Shown here in pieces: positions 45,730-56,900 of a stretch of DNA of 64,000 nucleotides; position 1 is the stretch's first letter, and every line of letters begins with the position of its first letter. The notes beneath the pieces are model-generated. The model saw nothing but the letters and a program-made list of their open reading frames with translations. It ran no database searches and had not been told where the DNA came from. This stretch comes from Halocafeteria seosinensis (taxonomy: Eukaryota > Sar > Bigyra > Bicosoecida): contig LVLI01000278.1 of NCBI GenBank assembly GCA_001687465.1, positions 124,001-188,000 on the forward strand, read 5' to 3'. Both the position numbers and the translations under genes were made by a program.

Positions 45730-47748
45730 TCAGTCACTACGGCTTTCTTCTTTTGGAAGTTCCCCGCATCCCACAATGACAGCACTCTGCGAGGGCTTCC
45801 CTTCATTCGTGCCGATCCTTTCCAGTTCACGGACGACATCCATTCCTTCAGTAACTTCCCCAAATACCATATGCTTCCCATCCAAGTGCGGCTGTAAGCA
45901 TCACAAAAATATATAATATGTAGTCCATTAATAGCACAGGATCTTGAAACCTGTCTTACCTGAGGTGCAAACGTGATAAAGAACTGGCTGCTGTTTGTGT
46001 TCGGCCCACGGTTGGCCATCGATAGTACTCCTTCTCGATCATGCTGCAAACACCACTCTGAAGTATTCCACACGCTCTCGGGTGACGACGGTAGGATTAC
46101 TTATCCTCTTACCTTCTCCTGGAAGTTTTCATCGTCGAATTGGTCCCCATAAATGCTCTTTCCACCAGTTCCATCTTGATTGGTGATATCCCCTCCTTGT
46201 GCCATAAAACCCGGAATGATTCTATGAAACGGGCAATTCTTGAACGTCAGTCCTTCCTCGTTGTCCCCTGTAGAACAACAGCAAAGAGGTGGAGCCCTCA
46301 ACGTGAGCATATAAGTATATCGACGTACCTGCGCACAACGACCTGAAATTTTCAGCTGTACGAGGCACAGTGTCAGAGAATAGCCTAAATGATATCCGTT
46401 TAGTTTCCCCCGACTGGCCTACTCGAACATCAAAATACGTCCTCGGCAAGGGGCCCGTGTGAGATATTACCCCACTCCGGTCTTCATACAGGGATACTTT
46501 ACCAAACAAGTTCCCGAAGGCTTTCTTCTCTTTCTTCTTGGCAGCGTTGATTTTCTTTGTAAGCTCTTCATACTCTTGACGGATCGCCTTATCGTTAGGT
46601 TTCGCTTTTGCTGCCTCGAGAATGTCAACCTTCGCATCTGGTAAGTCGCCGAGATGCATTGAAGCTACTCCGCGCCGAAATTTTGCTTTAATGTTATCAG
46701 GCTGAATCAGCAACGCTTCTTCTGCATTCTTTCTGGCCTCCCTATACTGTTGTAGTTTTATTTGGGCCATTGCTACATTCAAATGACACGACAGTTTTAG
46801 TTCATTCACTTTCTGACTTTGCTCATCGTCCAGTGGACTAGCAGTTCCCGAAGTAACTTCTTCCAGATGGCGGATAGCGTTGTTATAACTATTAACAGCA
46901 CCTTCTAAATTCTCTTTTATCTTGCTGTTACCATCTGTCTTCAGTTCTTCCGCTTTCTCTAAAATTTCGCTCGGGGTCATTTCCGAAGGCTGCACATGGA
47001 CAAGATACATAAGAATGTTAAGTTTTAACCCAACTTATGAACCCAACTGGGGACTTACATCTTTCTGTGGCGCTTCAAAATCGATAAGCTCCAAGTCGTA
47101 TGTGAGGGTAGCATTACCAGGTATCGACATGCTTTCTTTGTTGGCAACTCCAGTTTCCCCGTAGGCATATTCCGGCTTAGCCACTATGGTCGCTCGTTCT
47201 CCCTTTCTCATGGAGGCAAACGCGTGATCCAATGCTTTGATTACGGTATTACTCCCGAGAACAAACTGCGCACGACGTTAAAAAGTGCATACAACGTTGC
47301 ACATTTCGGATAGTGTTCGACGACAAGAAGATGTCACGTACCTCGTAAGGTTTATTACGGCTGCGCGAAGAATCGACTTCATGCCCATCCTCTAGTTTTC
47401 CCGTATAGTGGACTGCATCAGAGGAGAGCACAAGTGGTCAAAGGCGTTTAGCCGTGACAAAACCTTATACACAGTAATAAGACCAAATGTTCCAGAACAT
47501 GGAACATTCTGGTCCACGATCTCCCAAGATATTATTCGTGTCCCCGTACGACACTGATCTTATACGCCCCTAGGGCACAGCTAGACGCTGATTAATTGCG
47601 TTAGGGATGTTGAAAAGACCCTACATGGACGTAAACGGGACATACCAGTCAATCTATCGCCCTCATTCGGAAAGTCTCCATGTCCTTCCTGGAGCACTTT
47701 TTTCTGAACCCCTCCATCTTCTGTAATGTTAACGAATCCGTTCGACAT
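45730..47748 (-). CDS. Dual-family immunophilin: FKBP - TPR - cyclophilin (FCBP-type), seven exons
   Basis: A peptidyl-prolyl isomerase joining both immunophilin families. The order is FKBP (residues about 1-125: [37 protein letters not shown]), then three TPR units (about 130-310: ASPLDDEQ...[41 protein letters not shown]), then cyclophilin (about 330-480: FFRIIPG-type [42 protein letters not shown]). It has about 480 residues. The cyclophilin keeps the catalytic Arg (FHRII), the Gln (MAQGG) and Phe of QFFIT. The CsA-binding Trp (W121 in CypA) is His here. In the FKBP half the floor Trp59 is Leu, so FK506 and CsA affinity may be low. The TPRs are the Hsp90-binding type by resemblance. The start codon is the first ATG, and six introns were placed by phase. 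Confidence 0.9.
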
Positions 47749-48032
47749 TTTCACCGCTTCGTTTTATTCTACACTGAGTCCCGCAAGTACACTACCAAGA
47801 ATGAAGGTTCTAGTACATCCTGAAACTCATCAAATCTACGCGTATATCCAGGTGACTTTGACTTTGCGGCGCAAAGTTTTTGCCCTTTCACGGACCGGAC
47901 AATCTTTTCGCACATTTGTTATCAAGTACATTTCATTGTCCCCGATAGTTTTCATCATCATCATCACCATTCAATGATTGATACAAATTCGAGTGTATGT
48001 GAATCAGCTCATGAATCAGAGGAGGCGAAAGA
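47749..48032. promoter_or_regulatory. Divergent promoter region, immunophilin / Ubl gene
   Basis: 284 bp separates two divergent ATGs, so the promoters must be shared or overlapping. No clear TATA box was noticed. Confidence 0.4.
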
Positions 48033-49531
48033 ATGACTTCATTACGCCTGTGGCTGCGCCAGCTGGATGGCAGTGAATTCTGCATTCAAAGTGACTGCCA
48101 AACCACGATAAAAGAGCTTAAATGCATGATTGCCGTACGTATACGTGTTGAACGGTCCCTTCCCGTCCCCTCTCTTACGCACTTGGTTCTGTGGATGTGC
48201 AGGACAAATTTGCAACGACATGGAGCGATGCATCGGCTGACAAGATACACTTAATGCATTCAAGACATGAACTAGGAGATGATGAAACTATGGAATCAGC
48301 CAATTTACTGGATGATACGAGGATTATTTGCACCCTCGACAAAGGACAGAGTATCCCTTTGAACACCCCTCAACCTCAAGACTCGGAAATGAACCTCCTT
48401 GCAGGAGCTCATGCATCGGCATCGGCTTCGTCGCTGAAGAAAGATAGCTTCGCATATCAGCGTCGCCAGACTGACGACAACCCCATTCAAGAAATCGATT
48501 TGACCAATGATACCGAAATGTATGACTCTAAAGAAGAAGACGCAAAACTAGAAGAAGGTAAAGATGGTTCTACAGCAGATATCAATGGTAGTTTGTCGAC
48601 TTATCGGAGCCATATATCTACCGGCTTCGCCATATTACCTGAGGCGGCGACAACTCTGCAAAAGATGGCCGTGCCACATCCATCAATCAAAGGAAATCCT
48701 CGAAAAATTTTAAACACGTCGCAACTGCGGAAGCACATTGGAACCAGAAAAGCTTTAAATGTGGCTACGTATTGGGGAACGGTCCATCAATATCCGATTG
48801 AGCGTGTTCCTAACGACCTCAACCGAGTGAAGGAACTAGTTATCGTACGTTTGTCCGATATTACGAGAGACGAATGTCTGTCTCATTGTTGAATATGTAG
48901 TAGCTTCCGCAGAGAGATGATGGGAGGGGCGAATGTTCACAATCATTTGGTCTGATTCTGATTGCAAAGGACCAGGAACCGGACCTATTACATCTCGTAT
49001 ATGGTTACGTTGATGACACTGCAATACAGCTTGAGTACAACCAGGTAAGAGATGCAACCCTTTTTGGAACGTAAAATTGTATTGTTGGACTGTCAAACCT
49101 CAGGAAACTCTCAAAGGATTTTGTCCCTTCTGTAGCCGGAGGGGGTGCGTCTTTCAGCCGAGACCTCTATGCCAAGAATGCGAAAGTGAAGCTGTCATGA
49201 TGAAAAGAGATCCTCATCATCATTTCATTAGGATGGGGACCAAAGGGACGTTTGGTGATCTCATGAACGTCCGTGGGCAGTGCATGGTTCCTGATTGTAA
49301 ACACGATGGGCTCGTATGTTCTTCTAGTAGCCGTTCTGGACGCAACAGCTCATACATTACCTTGCTTGTTTGCAGTGTAAAGTAGGATTCGTGTGCAAAG
49401 GACCGATATCCGAAGGGAAGCAAGAACGATGCCCCTCTCGTTCTTCTACCTCTAACAAGGTCTGTGGTTGCTTACCAGCGGGGTACTCTACGATTCGATT
49501 AGCCATTACAGAAGTATTATACCCTTTCTGA
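48033..49531 (+). CDS. Ubiquitin-like + RING0 zinc domain protein, parkin-like N-terminal half, five exons
   Basis: Exons are 48033-48134, 48203-48844, 48913-49044, 49104-49313 and 49376-49531; phases close to give 413 residues. Residues 1-80 form a ubiquitin-like fold (SLRLWLRQLDGSEF...IHLMHSRHEL). An acidic Ser-rich linker (about 85-190) follows. The Cys-rich domain at about 300-385 has FCPFC, LCQECESEA, GTFGDLMNVRGQC (parkin: WDDVL---MSGEC), CMVPDC (C-x4-C) and KVGFVCKG. This is the spacing of parkin RING0. After it only about 30 residues remain: the RING1-IBR-RING2 module is missing, and the next 100 bp runs into the tail-to-tail ENT gene. The final zinc-ligand His of RING0 is not seen. 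A role in ubiquitin signalling is inferred only. Confidence 0.55.
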
Positions 49532-49630
49532 ATACAGTTTCAATGTGTATATCATGGATTGGGAAACTCAGACATGTTCGACACACTGTCAGAGCTATGG
49601 GGACGTTGCTGAGTGGGGACGCATTGGCAG

Positions 49631-51258
49631 TTACGATGCAGCCAATCCTAATGCGCCCCCAACAGCGATTCCTGACTGTAAGAAGAGACTAAGTATGAAT
49701 CCTCCTAACTCCCGTTCTCCAGGTTGAAGATTTCCTGGTCCGAGCATCATGGCATTTGTACAGCACAGGCCGTTGGTTATTGCAAAAAAGACCATGAAGA
49801 AAAATATGGATAAGTCGTGAGAAAAGAATATCGACCACTCGTGCTGACTTCCAATGAAGAGGGGAATGAACACTGTACGAACGATGCACAGAACGACTAG
49901 GGCTGTTGTGTTCAACTTAAACCAACTCGGAATGGTGCGTCCCACCGTATCGAAGATATTGAACAGGAACACCAATATCAATGACCACCATCCATTTTGT
50001 TGGTGTGTCAAGAACGATAGATTTGAATCGTTGAGGTTATTATGGAACTTGATTGAGTCCGTTACTCCAGGGAATACCACAAAGGTTACAATGAACGTGT
50101 ACAACAGTATAGCCGAGTATACCCATACTCTCTTGAATATTCTGAGCATCTCCTGAAAAGGAACTTTCTGAAATGCCGTTGGTACCTCAGAAGCCTTAGA
50201 TACGACGCCATCTGGGGCTGTGGAGGGGATATCTTCCTTAGGGTCTTTAGAGGGAGTTGACGGTGGTTCTGCGCCATTTTGTTCCTCCCATGTCTCATGC
50301 TTCATCGACTCGAGGAGTTGTTGATTCGCGTCGTCGTCATTTTCCCGGACACGCTCCGATTTAGATAGATGGTGCTTCGTGAAGGGACGACCGAGCATAA
50401 AACAATAGGCCGCTACACATGAAAGCAAAACAGCGGCTGCTATTTCAAAGTATAAGATGGCACTTGCTTTGACGTGCCCTGGCATACTGGCTTTTGTGAT
50501 AATTTTGAGCACTCCTGCCATAATGCCAGCAAAGCCTTGTCCCGACATTACGGCTCCATTACACGCCGCCGGTAACCTCGACGAGAACCCAATGAGTGAA
50601 GACTGTAATACTGCTGTACCAAACCCCACAACCACCATAACAGACAGAGTTACTCCAGGGGAGAACTCAGCAATCCCGGGTTCGACTCCCATCATCACTG
50701 CCAGAAGACAGAACGAGAGCACAATCCGTTTCGTGTAGCCAACGATCTCTCCATACTGCACCATCAAATAGAGGATAGGAAGCTGTATGTACGTGTACGC
50801 GATCGGTAAATAGAAATTGATGTTGATAGAGTAAATGTCTCGGAAATAGTCCACTCTGCACCACGAACATCCCAGGGTATACAGCTTAACACACATACAA
50901 GGGAGCATTATTGCACATACGCATTTAATGCCACATTCCAGGGTAACAGCACACCAAGCCCCATGAAGAGCATGAGAGACCATACAAGGTTGTCTTTAGC
51001 ATATTTCCCGTGCTCCCGAGGCTCCTCTTTGCCCTCCGCCTCCTCCAAACTGGTTCGACGCCTGCCATCATGGCCATGGATGTCTTCCGGGTTGTCCAGT
51101 AGACTGTCATTTCCATCCTGCAGGCGCTGTGTGGTGCCATAATTGTGTTCATAGTCCCTATCTCTGCGACCAGGGGTCTCTTCGTCCCCTGATAGGTGGT
51201 GTTTACTGGAGGAAGTGCCCATAGCAGATACCGTTGTTCGAGGCAACGTTGTATTCAT
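49631..51258 (-). CDS. Equilibrative nucleoside transporter (SLC29/ENT family), two exons
   Basis: Facilitates nucleoside or nucleobase transport across a membrane. Exon 1 (50921-51258) encodes a hydrophilic N-terminus of about 80 residues and the first membrane helix, with LLPWNVALNAVDYFRD, the ENT PWN-x3-(I)NA-x-(D)YF signature formed across the junction. Exon 2 (49631-50855) encodes the remaining helices, about 11 hydrophobic spans in all. The TM4-5 region reads GFGTAVLQSSLIGFSSRLP. A central cytosolic loop is Ser/Glu/Pro-rich. The C-terminal helices end in RELGGFILSLFLQSGIAVGGALG. It has 520 residues. The ATG at 51258 is my choice; a nearby in-frame ATG at 51225 is also possible. No signal peptide is needed for this family. 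Confidence 0.9.
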
Positions 51259-52460
51259 TAAATGTGTTTGCCACGCCTCCCACTGTCGGACGGGACCGTC
51301 ACCATAGGTGGTATGGGTGTTCGATCGACCAGAACCAAACAAACCTACAAAAAATCACCCCTTATTCTAGATGCCATTGAATGAACTCCGCCTCTGAGCC
51401 TCAAGTGCAAATTCCAAGTTGAATTTCCAACGCGCACTTTGACAACGAGAAGCATTACAATTCTTTGGTTCGACTTTTTTTCATTGGCTTGTTTCTCTTT
51501 CTCTTTTTCCAAGAAAAGTAAGAGTAGCTTGGTCATGCTCTGTTGTTGGGCCAACAGCCACAAGGGTACATTCTACAGTACGTCCAACCACCATGATGCA
51601 CTGAGGCAAGGTCATATTGAGGGCTTCATGACATACGCTTAAAGAAGCACAACCTGCTGTGGTGTAACCTATTGCATTTCTAGTTCAAGAGAATATTTTA
51701 CGTACTGCACGCGATATAACGTCCGGGTGTGTGCTGGTATTGGCAGGCAATCTTCCTTCAAAGCAGTGTCCAACGCCATACAGCAGTCACACACGGTAGA
51801 TGACGTCGAGAGATTTATCGACTTCAGAATCCACGCCAAACGCATCCTCATGGCTATCCAGAGGCAGGCCTCAGGCAGCACGGACGTGGGAACCGGTTTC
51901 GTGGCCTTAAACACTGCTTAACGATGATGGCTGAGCTGCTGAGCATCATGGCTCTGAGCGATCATCGGATTCCCTTCCCCGCACGGAATGGACCTCCCTT
52001 CTACAAACACAGAAGTTCAGTGACAGAACCCTGGAATCGGCCTCTCTTGTCGCAGTGTCGAAATTCGCACCTGTCCGGTCCCGGGGCCCTCATCCGCATC
52101 ATACATACAGCAGGTCTCTTCGTCCCGGACTAAACCCATTACTACCATGTATATATATACCATACTATACACTTACCTTGATAAAACCAGTTCCCTGTTC
52201 TCTTTGAAATTTTATCTGACACTCAACTCTGGTATGCTTGCTGCAAGCGGGTTCACAGTGTACAACGTTGTACAGTACACCGACTGGATCATCACTCCAC
52301 TGTGTTCAAGTTGAACTGGGGGCATAGAATTTAGAGACAGGCACTGTACCACGGTAGGTTTGCAACGCGGGGTGGAGCCCGTGGATGAAGTGCCATGTGT
52401 CCTGCTCTTAGTTGAATTGCGTCAATCAAATCAGGGACGACACTGCTTGTTGTAGATACC
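51259..52460. other. Upstream region of the LRR gene containing a pseudogene relic
   Basis: About 1.2 kb. The only structure recognised is the relic listed separately at 51596-51740. A GC-rich open frame at 51727-51921 (+) begins GTG, shows no domain, and is left as unexplained sequence. Confidence 0.4.
51596..51740 (+). pseudogene. Degenerate copy of the 5' end of the downstream LRR gene
   Basis: Positions 51600-51720 match 52524-52645 closely across about 120 bp (for example ctgctgtggtgtaacctatt against cgctgtggtgtaccctattg). The match covers the codons for the TLRV...HMSEEEAQPAVVYPIEFL segment. It has indels and a stop in that frame, and no ATG. It lies 0.9 kb upstream in the same orientation. 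It is best explained as a decayed partial duplication of the LRR gene. Confidence 0.6.
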
Positions 52461-53519
52461 ATGGGAACGCTGCTATCGAGCAGCAACAGCCATGGTGGTA
52501 CCGACAAGTACCCTGATAAGTATTGCGGCAAGGGAACATTGAGGGTCTCAAGACACATGAGTGAAGAAGAAGCACAACCCGCTGTGGTGTACCCTATTGA
52601 ATTTCTCGTGCAAGAGACTGTTTTGCGTATTGCACGCAATGACCCCTCGTATAAGGATACTGGACATGATCTAACGTGCCGGGACTTGGACGACGAAGAC
52701 GCACGAGAGATAGCAAATGCGTTGAGCAATGGAAATACTGCCTTGACATCGATCAACTTAGTGGGAAATCATATTGGAGATGCAGGTGCTCGACATCTGG
52801 CTACTGCCTTGCGGTGCAATACGACACTGACAAGGATTTGCTTATCGGGAAATCAAATCGGTGATGCAGGTGCTCAATCCTTGGCCGAGGTCCTGCGTGA
52901 TGGAAATACGGCATTGACAGAAATGGAACTAGCAAACAATCGAATCGGGGACGTAGGCGCCCAATCTTTAGCTGATGCTTTACGCGCCAATTCCATACTC
53001 CTTGAGATTGGTGTCGGGTTGAATCAGATCAGTGATACAGGTGCTCAAGCTCTGGCGGGTGCATTTTGTGTCAATGGGACGTTAACAAAAGCGTCTCTGA
53101 ACCACAACCAAGTTGGTGATGCAGGTGCCCAAGAAATTGGCGAGGCTTTGCGTGTCAACACAACGCTGACTGATATCGCTTTTCAAGGGAATCTAATAGG
53201 GGATACAGGTGCGCAATCATTAGCAAATGCCTTGTGTGAGAACATGACATTAACTGGGATTGGTTTAGGTGACAACCAAATCGGTGATCCAGGTGCTCAA
53301 TCCCTGGCAGATGCTTTGCGTGTCAATGCAACATTGCGAGCGATCGATTTGCATGAAAATAAAATCGGTGATAGAGGTGCTCAGTCTTTAGCTGATGCCT
53401 TAGGCGCCAACACGACACTGACATGCGTTGACTTGAGAAACAATCGAATCAATGATACCAGGTCTCAATCATTAGCCGATGACTGGCGCATCAAGACAAA
53501 CAAGAATGCCGACGTGTAG
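52461..53519 (+). CDS. Leucine-rich repeat protein (RI/NLRC3-type repeats)
   Basis: Single-exon protein of 352 residues. After an N-terminal region of about 75 residues without a signal peptide it has about nine RNI-like LRRs of 28 residues. The repeats follow the pattern L-x2-N-x-IGD-x-GAQSLA-x-ALR-x-N-x-TL (for example NQIGDAGAQSLAEVLRDGNTALTEME). Such folds form horseshoe protein-binding surfaces and are common in NLR-like and ribonuclease-inhibitor-like proteins. There is no NACHT or effector domain. The repeats resemble one another at DNA level, indicating recent internal duplication. A polyadenylation-like AATAAA lies at 53578-53583. The relic at 51.6 kb shows the locus has duplicated before. 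The binding partner is unknown. Confidence 0.85.
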   Translation: MGTLLSSSNSHGGTDKYPDKYCGKGTLRVSRHMSEEEAQPAVVYPIEFLVQETVLRIARNDPSYKDTGHDLTCRDLDDEDAREIANALSNGNTALTSINLVGNHIGDAGARHLATALRCNTTLTRICLSGNQIGDAGAQSLAEVLRDGNTALTEMELANNRIGDVGAQSLADALRANSILLEIGVGLNQISDTGAQALAGAFCVNGTLTKASLNHNQVGDAGAQEIGEALRVNTTLTDIAFQGNLIGDTGAQSLANALCENMTLTGIGLGDNQIGDPGAQSLADALRVNATLRAIDLHENKIGDRGAQSLADALGANTTLTCVDLRNNRINDTRSQSLADDWRIKTNKNADV

Positions 53520-53917
53520 GGAATTGAGCCCCGATGGTTAGAAGCAAGCATGTGATGAAGAAAGTACTGCACTATTCAATAAATTCCTCGGATCCAACAG
53601 TATAAAGAGTTGAAAATCTGCACTGCTGTTTGTGGACTATCAATCACACGCTTCCTTGGCTATAGTGGACCATTGGTGGTATTCTTTGCGCCCGTATCTT
53701 GAAATATGTACCACGGTATGAGATAGGTGTGCGTTTCATTGAACATAATGGAATAGGCTTCGTGTTCTCTTGTATGGTGTATACGTCTTATTTATACCTA
53801 CCTGTTGAACGTTAGAGGGAGCGATACTAGCATTGCAACCATTCAAGATCGCGAAGACTGGTTACTGCCCAAAGTTTCAAAGACTTCCCGTCATGACGAT
53901 AGCAGAAATGAACATTA
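53520..53917. other. Convergent intergenic region
   Basis: No gene. It holds the 3' UTRs of the LRR protein (AATAAA at 53578-53583) and of the giant receptor on the opposite strand. Confidence 0.45.
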
Positions 53918-56900
53918 TTAGGAAACATCCGAAATGGTGCTTTGGTTTTCGACATCCGGTACCCACGCGATACCGGATACTCGCCAGGGGCTTTTGGATG
54001 TTGGTGCATCGGAGTTGCCCGATGTTCCTGCATTTGATGATTCGTCCAGCTCCGGAGCGACTCGTCCCTCTCCACGGTAGTTGCTCATACGTTTGTATGC
54101 ACAGCAAGAGCACTTGCACCACCGAATCCACTCTTTTCCAGCTTCCCACGTATCTTGTAGGTAGTGTATTACATCTGAATATGCACCTGGCAATAAGCAC
54201 CCCGCGACGGTGACCATTAGTAGGAAGACAATCAATTGAGTAACCATTACAAGAATCTGAACCAACATATTTAGCTTTTTCCCAGCAGCTGAACGACTCA
54301 GTTCCCCGTTGGACAAAGCAAATAAAAGGGTTCCGAGGCAACTGGTTGCGAAAGCAAAAAATAATTTCCCCAGTTCTAGTGAGGTGACACTCGGAAGCCT
54401 GTACGGAGACATAAGCTCTGCCATCACGTACGATACCAACAAGATGCCTGTTACAAATGCCAGTTGCTCTAGAGGCTTCGTAGCAAACGTCGAGACGAGA
54501 AGTAGAAAAATCTTCCTTATGATGACAATCGTAGGCCACAAGTATCCCTTACGCGATAACCGGAATCCCCCAATTAAGCTGCTATACCGTCTGTACACTT
54601 CCGTTGCTATACTCATTGATGCGAAATCATTCAATGTGGACACCAAAAAGACAGACGTCGTCACCGGAAACCCAAATACGAAAGCAATCATAGTGGCTGT
54701 CGCTACGCCGTACAATATAGTGTGCTGCGAGCTACCTATTTCAATGCTGAGGTCGCTCCACATACGCTCCCTGGAGAAGATTTCGTACGGATACTGCCGA
54801 AACGTTGCGATCGTTATCTCAGTTACAGAAGCGTGAACAACGTTGAGCACTATAAGGAGTACAGGGATTGCGCACTTCAAAAGGCTCCCAAAACTGAAGC
54901 TTCCTCGCATGCATAACACAATAAATAGTTGTGTCAAGAGAATCAACAGTCCCAATCCCCATGGAAACAGCATCGATACGAGAGCACTCTCAAAAAATCC
55001 CAGTTGAGTTACACATCGAAATGGTGCTGACTGGGTTGGATTAAACAGGGATAAGCTTACTACTTGACTTAGCCATGAGGAAGATCCCTGGAAAGGACTT
55101 ATCTGCAGGGATCCGAGAAGGGATATTATCTGCAAATAGTCAATATACACCATAGCGATTTCGCCAATCGCCTTCGCGCTTTCAAACCCTTCATCTTGTT
55201 CTTGCTCCACGAGGCTTAGTCGAACACTCTTCTGAGAGCGCGAAATTGACCCGTTTTTGTCCAGTTGTTCGGTCACGATAGAATGGCCCTGTGTCGGTGT
55301 CATTTCGGACATACTATCACTTGAGCTATACCGATACGAAAGGAAGGTGGTGACCACGAGAATGCTTGCACAACCGATAATGGTGACAGTATAGTCTTTC
55401 TTAGGACTATCACAGCGAACACAGGATTTCGTCTCAGAGACATAAGCGAAATCATTCTTACACTGCTCACACAAAACTCCATGATAGCCCTCTCTACATT
55501 GAGTTTCAAAAGTGGTCGCATTAGTGAAACAGGCCTGCGGGTTTCTGCATTCATGAAACAACACCAAGTCCCCACCTTCGAGATGCCTAACGATTGCTTC
55601 ACGTGGAGAAGAATAGCGACTGGAATTGGTAGCTCTCTCTAGATCGTAACAGAGTTCGCACCAAAATCCTTGTCGCATTCGGAGCTTTCCACGGGCACAG
55701 TCAACCCCTTGACTAGGACAGGAGGCGCAGGCACTGCTTGCCTCTTCCGAAAAATATTCTGGAGGACACTTTTCGCATCGATCAGCGTTGCTAGCGGTGG
55801 TTGAATAAAACCCCGCACTGCAGGGAATACATTCTCCCGTCCGTTCTGTGCGAAAGTGGCCGCCCATGCATAGACACCGCAGCCCATCAGGCCCTGCTAT
55901 TTCATTTGAACGCTCACATTCTACGGGTTGGCTTTCAAGAACCGTTGGAGCTACTTGAATGGAAGAACCATTAAGTGTCACATCGACGAAGAGCTTTCCA
56001 ATCGTTACGAAGCGGATTGAAAACTTGAAGGACTTCGTCGGTCGACCTTGCTGGAGACCTACAGGCAAGTCAAAAACCGCCGGGAGAGGCGACGAAGAAT
56101 CCATCGCACTTTTAATGGACACAGAGAGGGCGGTTGGACGAGTTTCGGTTTCCGAATGAGTGGGTATATTGCCAAAAATTGCACTGGCGGGCTCATTCCC
56201 AAAGAGATCTACAAGTCTCACGGACATCGTTAATCTTTCTCCGACAAAGGCAGGGGATGACGACGGTTCTAGGACAGAGCGAGATGCAGTCGCCCAACCT
56301 GCGTTGAACGAAAGAGACGTGCCGCTGGACCTCGCATCGTCCGCTTGCGTCATTCCTCCCTTCCAATGCCCACCAAGTGAAACGAACAGCCTGAACTGCA
56401 CATTAGCTGTTCCCGGGAAATAGTGTCCTACGGTAGTATTTCCGTCCTGGAAGGCCGTAAATAATCTTTCTGAAGCGTACTGCACATCAACACGGAAGCT
56501 CTTTGAAAGGCCCGGACGAATAAGATGAGATACTGGGCTTATTTGCAACCAAGACGCTAGCACTCGACGTCCCTCTCCCAAACTTGAAACGAAAGAAAAC
56601 GTGCGTAATTCCTCGACAATAGTTCCATTCCTTCGATACAACTCGATTGTGAAATTGTCTGGAACCACCCGTATTGGCACGACCTCTGTATTAACCACTG
56701 TAATTTGATGAAACCCCGACTCTCCAGGAGTTAACGATACACTGTCGCTTGCCCCGCATACAAAAATCGAGGTCACCCGGAACAACAGATGGAACCAAAC
56801 GTGGTGGGAAGACATTGCCTTCGACTCAGCGGCCCAATCAGGGCGGACATTCATATGAGTCCTTTCCCAAGCGTCGATTTCCACCAATATCCAGGCTTCA

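Noticed and set aside
49545-49727. Open frame after the Ubl-RING0 gene (WETQTCSTHCQSYGDVAEW...)
   Set aside because: Overlaps the ENT coding exon on the other strand. The Ubl-RING0 frame ends at 49531 without needing it.
50670-50690. T-arm-like sequence cccgggttcgactcccatc
   Set aside because: No cloverleaf can be drawn around it and it lies inside the ENT coding exon.
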